From Bog-473 sp963788585 (GTDB lineage Bacteria; Actinomycetota; Acidimicrobiia; Acidimicrobiales; RAAP-2), in NCBI GenBank assembly GCA_963788585.1, contig CAWBHA010000004.1, forward strand, positions 186,001 to 250,000: a DNA stretch of 64,000 bases, given 5' to 3'. Position numbers and translations under genes: made by a program. Under the pieces are notes generated by a model. It was given only the letters and a program-made list of their open reading frames with translations, did not search any database and had not been told where the DNA came from. Every line of letters starts with the position of its first letter. Positions within the stretch are counted from its first letter, which is position 1. This document shows, one piece after another, positions 1 to 9,580 of the stretch.

Positions 1-2363
1 CCGGGGCTGGTACCGGTGAGGCCGCCGAAGTAGGACGTGAAGCTCTGCAGGGTGTAGATCCCATCGGGAACGCCCGTTGTGTTCCAGGAAGCCGCCCACC
101 CGACAAGCGTCGGGGTGGCGGTGGCAATCACGTAGCCGTTCAGTGCCCCCCCGGTCACTTCGTACTGTACTTGCACCACTCCCGAGGAGGCAGTGGCGTC
201 GAGATTCTGACTGCCGGAAAGAGTCGCGTTGTTCGAAGGGAGGACGACGGTGGTCGTCGGTGCCGGATTGTTCACGGTGACGGTGATACCCGGGCTGGTG
301 CCCAAGACGCCGCCGGGCGAGGAGGCGACGCTTTGGAGGGTGTAGCTACCGTTCGGCACATTCACAGAGTTCCAGGAGGCAGACCACTCGCCGTTGCTCA
401 AGGTGGCGGTTGCGATCACGTCGTCATTCTCGATGCCACCGGTAACCTCGAACTGTACCTGGACCACTCCTGAGGAGGCAGTCGCGGCAAGACTCTGGCT
501 GCCGGACAAGGCTGCGTTGTTCGAAGGGACAACAACGGTCGTCGTCGGTGCCGGGTTGTTCACCGTGATGGTGATGCCTGGACTGACAATGCTCGAGCCG
601 CCAAATGTGGCGACGCTTTGGAGGGTGTAGCTACCGTTCGGCACATTCACAGAGTTCCAGGAAGCAGCCCATCCGACGAGGGTCAAGGTGCCTGTGGCGA
701 TGACTTGGTCGCTGAGTGTCCCCCCGGTGAGTTCGTACTGCACCCCCGTCGCTCCCGCCGAGGGAACGGTGTCGAGATTCTGGGTGCCCGAGACGGTGGC
801 GCCGTTGGAAGGGAGCACGACGGAGCTGCTGAGCGTCACCGCAGCGACGACCTGGACCGGGGCGGCGCTGCTCGAAAACGCGCTGTTCCCGAGTTCTCCG
901 ACAGAGTTATCCCCCCAGCAGTCCACGCCGCCGAACGTAAGGACCGCGCAGTAGCTCCCCAGGTAGTTCCCGGTGACGGACGCCACCTGCGACAAGGTGC
1001 CAGACCCTCCGACGGCTTCGACCGCAACCGGGGAAGAGCTGCTCGTGGTCGCACCGTTTCCAAGCTCGCCGTCATCGCCATAGCCCCAGCAAATGAGCCT
1101 GCCGGACCCAGAGGCACAAAAACTCAGTCCCTCGCCGGCGACGGACGACACTCCGGAGAGGGTGCCGACTCCTCCGACGCCCTGGACCTGGACCGGGGTG
1201 GAGCTGCTCGAGGAGACCCCGTTCCCCAACTCGGCGTAGCTGCCATACCCCCAGCAGTCCACTCCCCCGGAGCCTTGGAGCAGTGCGCAGTATCCGAGTA
1301 CGTCTCCCGCGAGCGAGGACACCCCCGAAAGGGTGCCGCTGCCACCGACGCCCCGGACCTGCACGGGGGTGGAGCTGCTCGCGGAAATCCCGTTCCCGAG
1401 CTCGCCGTCGTGACCGTACCCCCAGCAGTCCACCGCGTGTGAGGTGAGCAGGCCGCAGTAGCCGAACCCATCGCCTGTGATCGACGACAGCCCCGAAAGG
1501 GTGCCGCCGCCGCCGACCGCCTGGACCTGCACCGGCGTGGCGCTACTCGAGGACACACCGTTCCCGAGCTGGCCGTCAGCGCCGCTGCCCCAACAGTCGG
1601 CACCGCCGGAGCTGAGAAGCGCGCAATATCCGGGTTGTTCGGTTGAGCTCGGATACCCTTCCACGACGCCGCTTCCGGTGACCGATGCCACCCCCGAGAG
1701 CAGGCCGGATCCGCCAAGACCCGTGACCTGCACCGGTGTGGCGCTGTTCGAGGTGGCTCCGTTCCCGAGTTCGCCGTCAGGCCCGTAGCCCCAACAGTCG
1801 ACGCCACCGGAGGTGAGCTCGGCGCAGTAGCTCCCGGGGCTGCTTGTAAGGGAGGTCACCCCGGAAAGGGTGCCGGCGCCCCCGACACCGTCGACCTGCA
1901 CGGGGACGGCGCTGTTCGAAGAGGCTCCGTTCCCGAGCTCTCCATCAGGGCCGTAGCCCCAACAGTCGACCCCACCAGAGGTCAGGAGTGCACAGAAGCT
2001 TGACTTCGTGCTCACGCCTGGGTCGTTGTCCCCGCCCACCAGAGACGCCACCCCCGAAAGGGTGCCCGTTCCGCCAAGGCTCACGACCGGCACCGGCGTG
2101 TCGCTCGCGTTGGGATTCGAGCTGTAGGAGGCGCCGTTTCCGAGCTCCCCGTCGGCTCCATAGCCCCAGCAGTCGACACCACTGGAACCCAGGAGCGCAC
2201 AGTAGGTAGCGCCATCGTCTCCGACGACGCTCACGACACTGCCGAGTACAGGTGAGGACGTGGCCGTGCTCGAAGCGCTGAACGCGAGCAACGGGACTGT
2301 GATCCCTATTGCCAACGCAAGCGCTGCGATCAGCACCGCCAATCGTGTTCGTAGAACCTTCAT
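1..2363 (-). CDS. Secreted RCC1-repeat / Ig-like repeat protein (partial, C-terminus beyond left edge)
   Basis: The frame is open from an ATG at 2363 to the window edge, at least 787 codons. The first ~28 residues (MKVLRTRLAVLIAALALAIG...) form a signal peptide. Residues ~45-505 are about nine RCC1-type propeller blades, each with a core like CALLTSGGVDCWGYG followed by DGELGNG. From ~510 there are three Ig-like repeats of ~90 residues, each with a PSNNATLSGSQ-type start and a VPNGSYTLQS-type end. RCC1 propellers in bacterial secreted proteins usually bind partners, so a surface or adhesive role is likely, but the ligand is unknown. The gene lies 58 nt downstream of the collagen-like gene on the same strand and may be co-transcribed. 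Its RBS is weak. The Ig-like unit resembles the pseudogene at 7.9-8.16 kb. The true C-terminus is not visible. Confidence 0.85.
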   Translation of the reverse strand, partial: MKVLRTRLAVLIAALALAIGITVPLLAFSASSTATSSPVLGSVVSVVGDDGATYCALLGSSGVDCWGYGADGELGNGASYSSNPNASDTPVPVVSLGGTGTLSGVASLVGGDNDPGVSTKSSFCALLTSGGVDCWGYGPDGELGNGASSNSAVPVQVDGVGGAGTLSGVTSLTSSPGSYCAELTSGGVDCWGYGPDGELGNGATSNSATPVQVTGLGGSGLLSGVASVTGSGVVEGYPSSTEQPGYCALLSSGGADCWGSGADGQLGNGVSSSSATPVQVQAVGGGGTLSGLSSITGDGFGYCGLLTSHAVDCWGYGHDGELGNGISASSSTPVQVRGVGGSGTLSGVSSLAGDVLGYCALLQGSGGVDCWGYGSYAELGNGVSSSSSTPVQVQGVGGVGTLSGVSSVAGEGLSFCASGSGRLICWGYGDDGELGNGATTSSSSPVAVEAVGGSGTLSQVASVTGNYLGSYCAVLTFGGVDCWGDNSVGELGNSAFSSSAAPVQVVAAVTLSSSVVLPSNGATVSGTQNLDTVPSAGATGVQYELTGGTLSDQVIATGTLTLVGWAASWNSVNVPNGSYTLQSVATFGGSSIVSPGITITVNNPAPTTTVVVPSNNAALSGSQSLAATASSGVVQVQFEVTGGIENDDVIATATLSNGEWSASWNSVNVPNGSYTLQSVASSPGGVLGTSPGITVTVNNPAPTTTVVLPSNNATLSGSQNLDATASSGVVQVQYEVTGGALNGYVIATATPTLVGWAASWNTTGVPDGIYTLQSFTSYFGGLTGTSP

Positions 2364-2421
2364 GCGTCTATCCGCTTTCCGCAGACCGTGACGCACCGAT
2401 CTCCCCTTCGACTGTTGGTCT

Positions 2422-5400
2422 TTAGTGACCCCCTGGGGTCGACTTCACATGGGCCACGTTAATGCGAGCAGAGACGTAGGCGGTGACGTTGCTCGTTTCA
2501 CCGTCCTCGTAGTACCACCCCGTGGGCTGACCCGACATCTGTCCGTTCCCTGTTGTGCTCGTGTTGCTCGGGTTCATTTCGCTGGTGCCGTCCGCTATGG
2601 GCGTGCCTACCGCATAGGTGGTGCTGAAGGTGACACTGGTGAAGCTGATTGTCGTGGCCCCCACAGCTGCATTTGCGGACACGTGGACGTTGGTCGTGGT
2701 CCCGTTGGGTGACCCGATCGCGAGCCAGTCACCGCTGGCTACGGCGAACGGCAACGCAAGGACCGTGATGGACGTGTGTGCACCGGTCGTGATCGCCGCG
2801 TTCAGGGTGATCGCATCGACCGGGGCGCTCTCGCCAGAGTGGTCGCCGCCGTTGCTGTAACCACCACCACCGATCGCCACGTAGCCGGACGGACAGCTGA
2901 CGGCCCAAGAGTCAATGCTCTCGTTGCCGGTCCCATACTCGGTTGACGACACTCGAAGCCACGGACGGGCCGGTGGCCCCCTGTGCGACCCGGGCTACCC
3001 TGAGCTCCGGTGGCTCCTTGGGGTCCACTCGCACCCTGGGAACCGTGGGCACCGTTGCCGCACCCTGCCGCACCCGGCGCACCCTGGGCACCGTTCGTGC
3101 CATTGGTGCCAGCAGAACCCTGGGCACCCCCGTTGGAGCCGTTGGTCCCGGTCGCACCTTGCGCACCGGTGGCGGTGCTTCCGGTCGGACCCGCCGCGCC
3201 TTGAGGACCGATTGCGCCCTGCGCACCCTGAGCACCGTTGGTGCCCGCAGCACCCTGGGCACCGTTGGTACCGGCTGCACCCTGGGCACCGTCGGTACCG
3301 GCTGCACCCTGGGCACCGTTGGTACCGGCTGCACCTTGCGCACCCTGGGGCCCGGTGGCTCCTTGGGGTCCAATCGAACCTTGGGCGCCGTTGGTCCCCG
3401 CTGCACCTTGGGCACCTTGCGCGCCGTTGGTACCGGCTGCGCCTTGCGCACCTTGGGCACCGTTGGTACCGTGGCACCGGCTGCACCTTGGCCGGCGCCG
3501 TTGGTCCCCGCTGCACCTTGGGCACCGGCGGCACCGTCGGAACCGGCCGCGCCCTGGAAGCCCTGCGCGCCGTTGGCGCCGTTGGTCCCCGCTGCACCTT
3601 GGGCACCGGCGGCACCGTCGGCACCGGCCGCGCCCTGGAAGCCCTGCGCGCCGTTGGCGCCGTTGGTCCCCGCTGCACCTTGGGCACCGGCGGCACCGTC
3701 GGCACCGGCCGCGCCCTGGAAGCCCTGCGCACCGGCCGGACCTTGTGGCCCGACTGCACCTTGGGCACCGGCCGCGCCCTGGAAGCCCTGCGCGCCGTTG
3801 GCGCCGTTGGCGCCGTTCGCGCCGTTGGTCCCGGCCGCACCTTGGGCACCGGCTGCACCAGCCGCGCCCTGGAAGCCCTGCGCACCGTTGGCGCCGTTGG
3901 TCCCAGCCGCCCCTTGGGCACCGGCGGCACCGTCAGCTCCGGCCGCCCCTTGGGCACCGGCAGCACCGTCAGCGCCGGCCGCGCCCTGGAAGCCCTGCGC
4001 ACCGCTGGCGCCGTTGGCGCCGTTGGTCCCCGCCGCCCCTTGGGCACCGGCGGCACCGTCGGCACCGGCCGCGCCCTGGAAGCCCTGCGCACCGGCCGGA
4101 CCTTGTGGCCCGACTGCACCTTGGGCACCGGCCGCACCGCTCGGCAAGCCCTGCCGCGCCGTTGGCGCCGTTGGCGCCGTTCGCGCCGTTGGTCCCGGCC
4201 GCCCCTTGGGCACCGGCGGCACCGTCAGCTCCGGCCGCCCCTTGGGCACCGGCAGCACCGTCAGCGCCGGCCGCGCCCTGGAAGCCCTGCGCACCGCTGG
4301 CGCCGTTGGCGCCGTTGGTCCCCGCCGCCCCTTGGGCACCGGCGGCACCGTCGGCACCGGCCGCGCCCTGGAAGCCCTGCGCACCGGCCGGACCTTGTGG
4401 CCCGACTGCACCTTGGGCACCGGCGGCACCGTCGGCACCGGCGCTACCCGCCGCGCCCGTTGGCGCCGTTGGCGCCGTTCGCGCCGTTCGTCCCGGCCGC
4501 CCCTTGGGCACCGGCAGCACCGTCGGCACCGGCCGCGCCCTGGAAGCCCTGCGCGCCGTTGGCGCCGTTGGTCCCAGCCGCCCCTTGGGCACCGGCGGCA
4601 CCGTCAGCTCCGGCCGCCCCTTGGGCACCGGCAGCACCATCAGCGCCGGCCGCGCCCTGGAAGCCCTGCGCGCCGTTGGCGCCGTTGGCGCCGTTGGTCC
4701 CCGCCGCCCCTTGGGCACCGGCGGCACCGTCGGCACCGGCCGCGCCCTGGAAGCCCTGCGCACCGGCCGGACCTTGTGGCCCGACTGCACCTTGGGCACC
4801 GGCGGCACCGTCGGCACCGGCGCTGCCCGCCGCACCCTGGAAGCCCTGCGCGCCGTTGGCGCCGTTGGCGCCGTTCGTCCCGGCCGCCCCTTGGGCACCG
4901 GCAGCACCGTCGGCACCAGCCGCGCCCTGGAAGCCCTGCGCGCCGTTGGCGCCGTTGGCGCCGTTGGTCCCGGCCGCCCCTTGGGCACCGGCCGCACCGT
5001 CGGCACCAGCCGCGCCCTGGAAGCCCTGCGCGCCGTTGGCGCCGTTGGCGCCGTTGGTCCCCGCCGCCCTTGGGCACCGGCCGCACCGTCAGCACCGGCC
5101 GCGCCCTGGAAGCCCTGCGCACCGGCCGGACCTTGTGGCCCGACTGCACCTTGGGCACCGGCGGCACCGTCGGCACCGGCCGCGCCCTGGAAGCCCTGCG
5201 CGCCGTTGGCGCCGTTGGCGCCGTTCGTCCCGGCTGCACCTTGGGCACCGGCGGCACCGTCGGCACCGACCGCGCCCTGGAAGCCCTGCGCACCGTTGGC
5301 GCCGTTGGCGCCGTTGGCGCCGTTCGCCCTTGGGCACCGGCGCACCGTCGGCACCGCCGCGCCCTGGAAGCCCTGCGCACCGTTGGCGCCGTTGGCGCCG

Positions 5401-6920
5401 TTCGCGCCGTTGGTCCCCGCTGCACCTTGGGCACCGGCAGCGCCGTCGGCACCGGCCGCGCCCTGGAAGCCCTGCGCACCGGCCGGACCTTGTGGCCCGA
5501 CTGCACCTTGGGCACCGGCTGCACCGTCGGCACCGGCCGCACCCTGGAAGCCCTGCGCGCCGTTGGCGCCGTTGGCGCCGTTGGTCCCCGCCGACCCTTG
5601 GGCACCGGCTGCACCGTCGGCACCAGCCGCGCCCTGGAAGCCCTGCGCGCCGTTGGCGCCGTTGGTCCCGGCCGCCCCTTGGGCACCGGCTGCACCGTCG
5701 GCACCAGCCGCGCCCTGGAAGCCCTGCGCGCCGTTGGCGCCGTTGGTCCCCGCTGCACCTTGGGCACCGGCAGCACCGTCAGCGCCGGCCGCGCCCTGGA
5801 AGCCCTGCGCGCCGTTGGCGCCGTTGGCGCCGTTCGCGCCGTTGGTCCCCGCTGCACCTTGGGCACCGGCAGCGCCGTCGGCACCCACCGCGCCCTGGAA
5901 GCCCTGCGCACCGGCCGGACCTTGTGGCCCGACTGCACCTTGGGCACCGGCGGCACCGGCCGCACCTTGGAAGCCCTGCGCGCCGTTGGCGCCGTTGGTC
6001 CCGGCCGCCCCTTGGGCACCGGCGGCACCGTTGGTCCCCGCTGCACCTTGGGCACCGGCAGCGCCGTCGGCACCGGCCGCGCCCTGGAAGCCCTGCGCGC
6101 CGTTGGCGCCGTTGGTCCCGGCCGCCCCTTGGGCACCGGCGGCACCGTTGGTCCCCGCTGCACCTTGGGCACCGGCAGCGCCGTCGGCACCGGCCGCGCC
6201 CTGGAAGCCCTGCGCGCCGTTGGTCCCCGCTGCACCTTGGGCACCGGCAGCACCGTCGGCACCGGCCGCGCCCTGGAAGCCCTGCGCGCCGTTGGCGCCG
6301 TTCGTCCCGGCCGCCCCTTGGGCACCGGCAGCGCCCTGTGCGCCTGCCGGACCTTGCGGACCGACCGGGCCTTGGCCACCGGTCGCGCCAGCGGCACCCT
6401 GGGCACCTGTCGAGCCCGTTGAGCCCTGTGCGCCCACGGCGCCTGTCGCGCCCTGGGCGCCAGCCGAGCCCGGAGCACCTTGTACACCCGTGGCGCCGGT
6501 TCCGCCTTGGGCGCCGGCGGGACCTGTCGGACCCTGAACACCCGCGGGGCCCGCCACACCCTGGGCACCTGTCGCACCTCGAGCGCCTATTGCACCTCCA
6601 GCACCTTGGGCACCAGTTGCGCCCTGCGGTCCCGCCACGCCCTGCGCGCCAAAGGCACCCCTTGGACCTGCAGTGCCCGTCAGGCCCACAGGGCCTTGTG
6701 GCCCGACCGCGCCTTGCGCGCCCTGAGCTCCCTGGAAGCCCTGTGCTCCCTGTAGAAGAGCTCGCGTCGCCGCCCCGGCCGGCGGAGGGCTCCCGGTCAC
6801 GCCGACGATTTGACCGCCGGCGGTGACGAGCGCACTCACACCGATCGCCGCTGTCACGAGTCGGTGACGCTTTGGTGGTGTGTAACGCCCGCCCTTTCGC
6901 TCTTTCTGGCGCTTCGTCAT
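2422..6920 (-). CDS. Secreted collagen-like (Gly-X-Y) repeat protein, reading frame disrupted
   Basis: The ATG at 6920 is preceded by a strong GGAGGAG (6925-6931). The first ~52 residues are a basic leader with a signal peptide ending in AGAATRA. From there to ~2960 the sequence encodes Gly-X-Y triplets rich in Ala, Gln, Asn and Asp (units like GAQGFQGAAGADGAAGAQG). A ~175-residue C-terminal domain has a CPSGYVAIGGGGYSNGG core and ends at the TAA at 2422. The triplet frame changes near 5335-5358 (three single-base losses that cancel), 5065-5069 (-1 in a C run), 4453-4462 (a 17-nt loss), 4128-4162 (net +4), 3471-3472 (+2), 2977-2981 (+1 in a C run) and ~2952 (+1). Every segment still codes Gly-X-Y in one frame. 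The intact protein would be about 1,500 residues. Bacterial collagen-like proteins form extracellular triple helices or stalks. The breaks may be sequencing errors, slippage or pseudogenisation. Confidence 0.75.
3000..6330 (-). repeat. Collagen Gly-X-Y coding repeat array
   Basis: About 3.3 kb of near-identical ~75-110 bp units encoding Gly-X-Y triplets. Two unit types alternate: GAQGFQGAAGADGAAGAQG with GTNGANG extensions, and GAQGAVGPQGPAGAQG. Unit length varies by whole triplets as well as by frame-breaking indels. High GC leaves several frames on both strands free of stops. Confidence 0.9.
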
Positions 6921-6933
6921 CTCGCTCCTCCAC

Positions 6934-7702
6934 CTATCTTTGGACCGTCCGAACGCCCGCGATTTAGCGAGCTTTCTGATGCGCGACTGCGGGTCGTAAC
7001 GGTGCAGCCGAAGACAAGCGCGGCCGGTGGTCGGGATGCAGAACGCCCGTTAACCGAAGGGAGGAATCGCAATTCCATTGAACTCCACGCCTGATCAATG
7101 CGAATGGTCGCCAAACCATTCGGTTCGCCAATGGACGCAAGGAAACCATGATGCCTCTATCACGTCAACCGGTTCGCAACGCCGCGGCCACGCAATAATG
7201 ACCACGATTTCGGAGCTTCTCTCTCAACGAAATCGTCTGTCACCTGGGCCTTTCTTTGCGCTCCAAGCTGGCGTTGACGCAAAGTTGTGACACGTTGACG
7301 CAAATAGTTGTGAGGCGCTTGTGATAACTGCGCTCAAGTATTTCTACCCGCGAACCGAGACCGTGCACTCATTTTCGCGACGATCGGATATCACCTGATC
7401 GTCTGGTTCAGTTTCTTGATTGGGGCGCCCTCGATAGTCCCTGTCCGTGATCTGCCATTGGTCGTCATGACGCCAACACGAGCGCGATGTCGGACACGCG
7501 CCAAGTCTGCTCAAAGGAAGTATCGGATTGTGGCGGAGATGTAGATCCCGTCCACGTTCAAGAGAACCGGCTCCTTGAGGATTGGAGTTGCGACCACTTG
7601 CTAACAGAAAGAGCCCGATGGAACTGCACTGCAGTGCTCGTTTGACCTCCCGCCGTCGGATGCTGCTGTGTGTGAACGCGTCCGCTTCTTCGGCCCGCGC
7701 GT
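6934..7702. other. Long intergenic region upstream of the collagen-like gene
   Basis: About 770 bases without a convincing gene. It should hold the promoter of the collagen-like gene. The 7080-7400 part is noticeably richer in A+T than its surroundings. The only clear structure is a pair of ~20-bp direct repeats at 7273-7312. Confidence 0.5.
7273..7312. repeat. Pair of ~20-bp direct repeats
   Basis: GTTGACGCAAAGTTGTGA at 7273-7290 is followed three bases later by GTTGACGCAAATAGTTGTGA at 7293-7312. They lie about 350 bp upstream of the collagen-like start. Tandem sites of this kind can be regulator-binding sites, but function is unknown. Confidence 0.5.
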
Positions 7703-7760
7703 GCAGATACCGATTGACGTGGAGTTGCGCCTAATCAACAACGTCATGTGGAGATGGCTT
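7703..7760. repeat. 58-bp dispersed repeat, copy 1
   Basis: About 49 of 58 bases match 12505-12562 in the same orientation (counted by eye). Both copies can be read on the plus strand as QIP-DV-LR-IN-VMWR and on the minus strand as HLHMTLLI-R--TS-GIC. The two copies bracket ~4.7 kb. It could be a decayed coding remnant or an element end. Confidence 0.55.
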
Positions 7761-8156
7761 CCGGAACCGGCATCGACGACCCAGAAGGGATCACGAACGG
7801 CCCCGACGGCGCCCTCTGGTTCACGAACAGTTTGAACGACTCGATCGGGCGGATCACGACGTCGGGCGTGGTCACCAACTATCCGATCTCGAAGAACCCG
7901 TTCCAGCGTGTGCGGCACCTCGTCGGCCCTCGATGCCTCCGCTCCAGCCAAGGTGTCGAGGGTGACCTACGAGCTCTCCGGCGGGACCCTGAGCGACCAG
8001 GTCATCGCCAGTGCCACCCTTACCGCTTACGGCTGGTTCGCCGAGTGGAACACGACCGATGTGCCGGACGGCGTCTACACCCTCACAAGCGTCGCCGCCT
8101 ATGCCGGCGGGATAAGCGGGAGCAGTGCCCCAGTGAGAATCACGGTGGACAACTGA
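7748..8156 (+). pseudogene. Remnant of a secreted Vgb-type propeller / Ig-like protein
   Basis: Bases ~7765-7905 encode one virginiamycin B lyase-type propeller blade (GITNGPDGALWFTN then IGRITTSGVVTNY). A change of frame at ~7905-7910 leads into 7908-8156, which encodes the last ~80 residues of an Ig-like domain (VTYELSGGTLSDQVIA ... VPDGVYTLTS) ending in TGA. That domain is closely similar to those at the C-terminus of the RCC1-repeat protein at the left edge. The remainder of a normal propeller and any signal peptide are missing. It looks like two ends of a related secreted protein joined by a deletion. Confidence 0.65.
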
Positions 8157-8536
8157 GACCCTCTCGCCCCATGTGATCTGTCGGGTGGCTGTTCGAGCCA
8201 ACGCCGGGCCAGATATGGGCTCGCACGAACGAAAGGGCGGCGCCGTCCAACTTTCGACGTGAGTGCCGTTCGCCAGTCCTCAGACAGTCCTCGGGACAGT
8301 TGCGGATTGTTGCTGCGTTGTGGCAGTGACAAAACGCAGGTGACACCCGCAGACGAACCCGTTTTCCCCGCCTTCAAAGACACTCCGCTCACAGAATCCC
8401 GCCGACAGGCCCGGCTCACCGTCGCCCGCAATCGTCGATCGGCAGGCCCGCCCGTTGGACCAGCCGGCATGGGTATCAAGAGGTACCTCTGGCGCTCTCA
8501 GGTTGTGAACGGCGTGCTCGGAACAGATGGGCCTCA
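8157..8536. other. Intergenic region, no gene seen
   Basis: About 380 bases between the pseudogene and the methyltransferase. No open frame here has convincing protein character. It may contain the promoter of the two-gene unit that follows. Confidence 0.4.
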
Positions 8537-9451
8537 ATGCAGAGTCAGGATTTCCAGTCAGGACGACTTCTCAATAAGGCAAGACACGCCCTATCTCGGA
8601 TCGATCGAGCTCCGGCGAACCTTGGACGCTTTCTCCGAGCACTGGCGGCGCACCCGATCGAGACCCTCGAATATGTCCCGGAGACCTTCTCGCATCACCT
8701 GTTCGACAGGCAGGTCAGCTACGACGTGGAAGAAGACTTCGGACCCTCTTTTCATCAGATGCTGGGTGTGCCATGGCCTTGTGGAGAACTCGAGCGTTTT
8801 CACCTGATCTGGGCAGATATCCGGCGCAGCCTTTCGGCCAGCGGGCTCTCCTTGGGTCGTTGGACTTACGGGGAGTACAGCGATGCCGACGCGGCATTAG
8901 GCGCTGCGACCTGGTGCGCCGTCCGACACCTCCGCCCGACAACAGTGCTCGAAACTGGCGTGGCGCGGGGTGTCACGAGCCGGATAATCCTCGAGGCTAT
9001 GTCCCTCAACGGCACCGGGCACCTCTGGAGCCTCGACCTTCCTCACCCGTTCCGCCCGGAGCTTCACAAGGAAACGGGAGCGGCGGTCCCGGCAACATGC
9101 CGAGACCGATGGACCTACATCCGAGGCTCGAGCCGCCAACGGCTCCCCTCTCTGGTCTCTCGTCTGAACGAGATCGACATGTTCGTCCACGACAGCCTCC
9201 ATACCGGTCGCAACATGCGATTCGAATTGCGAACCGTCTGGCCTGCGATGCACCGTTGCGATCTGGCACTCGTCGACGACGTGAACAACCAGTCCTTTCG
9301 GGATTTCGTTCGAGAAATGGGCGAACCCCCCTCGATGGTGCTGCGGTCAGCGGACGGACCTTGGATGTTCGGAGCGATACGAAAGGACGGTCCTGCGAGC
9401 CGGGACGGACCCTCTCTCGCTGAGCCCGATCACACACCTTCAATCCGATGA
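8537..9451 (+). CDS. Class I SAM-dependent methyltransferase (CmcI-like / Methyltransf_24)
   Basis: 304 residues. The N-terminal ~130 residues are helical and family-specific. The SAM-binding fold follows, with motif I as VLETGVARGVTS (~residues 136-147), an acidic strand-2 residue in LWSLDLPHP, and VHDSLHTGRNM and LVDDVNN near the later strands. The D-x-LH pattern is typical of CmcI-like enzymes, which methylate small molecules or sugars. The substrate is unknown. It is the first gene of a two-gene plus-strand unit with the ATP-grasp/flavoprotein fusion 129 nt downstream. A paralogue lies at 22461-23294 with the same WPC, WCA-RH, ETGVARGVTS, Y-RGSSR and HDSLHT signatures. The ATG at 8537 has only a weak RBS. 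Confidence 0.8.
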   Translation: MQSQDFQSGRLLNKARHALSRIDRAPANLGRFLRALAAHPIETLEYVPETFSHHLFDRQVSYDVEEDFGPSFHQMLGVPWPCGELERFHLIWADIRRSLSASGLSLGRWTYGEYSDADAALGAATWCAVRHLRPTTVLETGVARGVTSRIILEAMSLNGTGHLWSLDLPHPFRPELHKETGAAVPATCRDRWTYIRGSSRQRLPSLVSRLNEIDMFVHDSLHTGRNMRFELRTVWPAMHRCDLALVDDVNNQSFRDFVREMGEPPSMVLRSADGPWMFGAIRKDGPASRDGPSLAEPDHTPSIR

Positions 9452-9580
9452 TGCCCCTCGTCTCGACCAGCCGGGATCTGTATCGACCATCCGGCCTGAG
9501 CGTCGCGTGATCCGCCTCGCCTTCGACGTTCGCCTCGATCGGGCCACGGATCCACTCCATCTGGCTAGGCAACGACACGC

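Noticed and set aside
3000..6330. Regular repeats considered as a CRISPR array
   Set aside because: Units are contiguous coding triplets with no unique spacers, and no cas genes are present.
2915..6826. Long plus-strand frames of 1,000-1,300 codons over the collagen array
   Set aside because: They are antisense to Gly-X-Y coding, have no signal peptide or known domain, and arise from the stop-free composition of the repeat.
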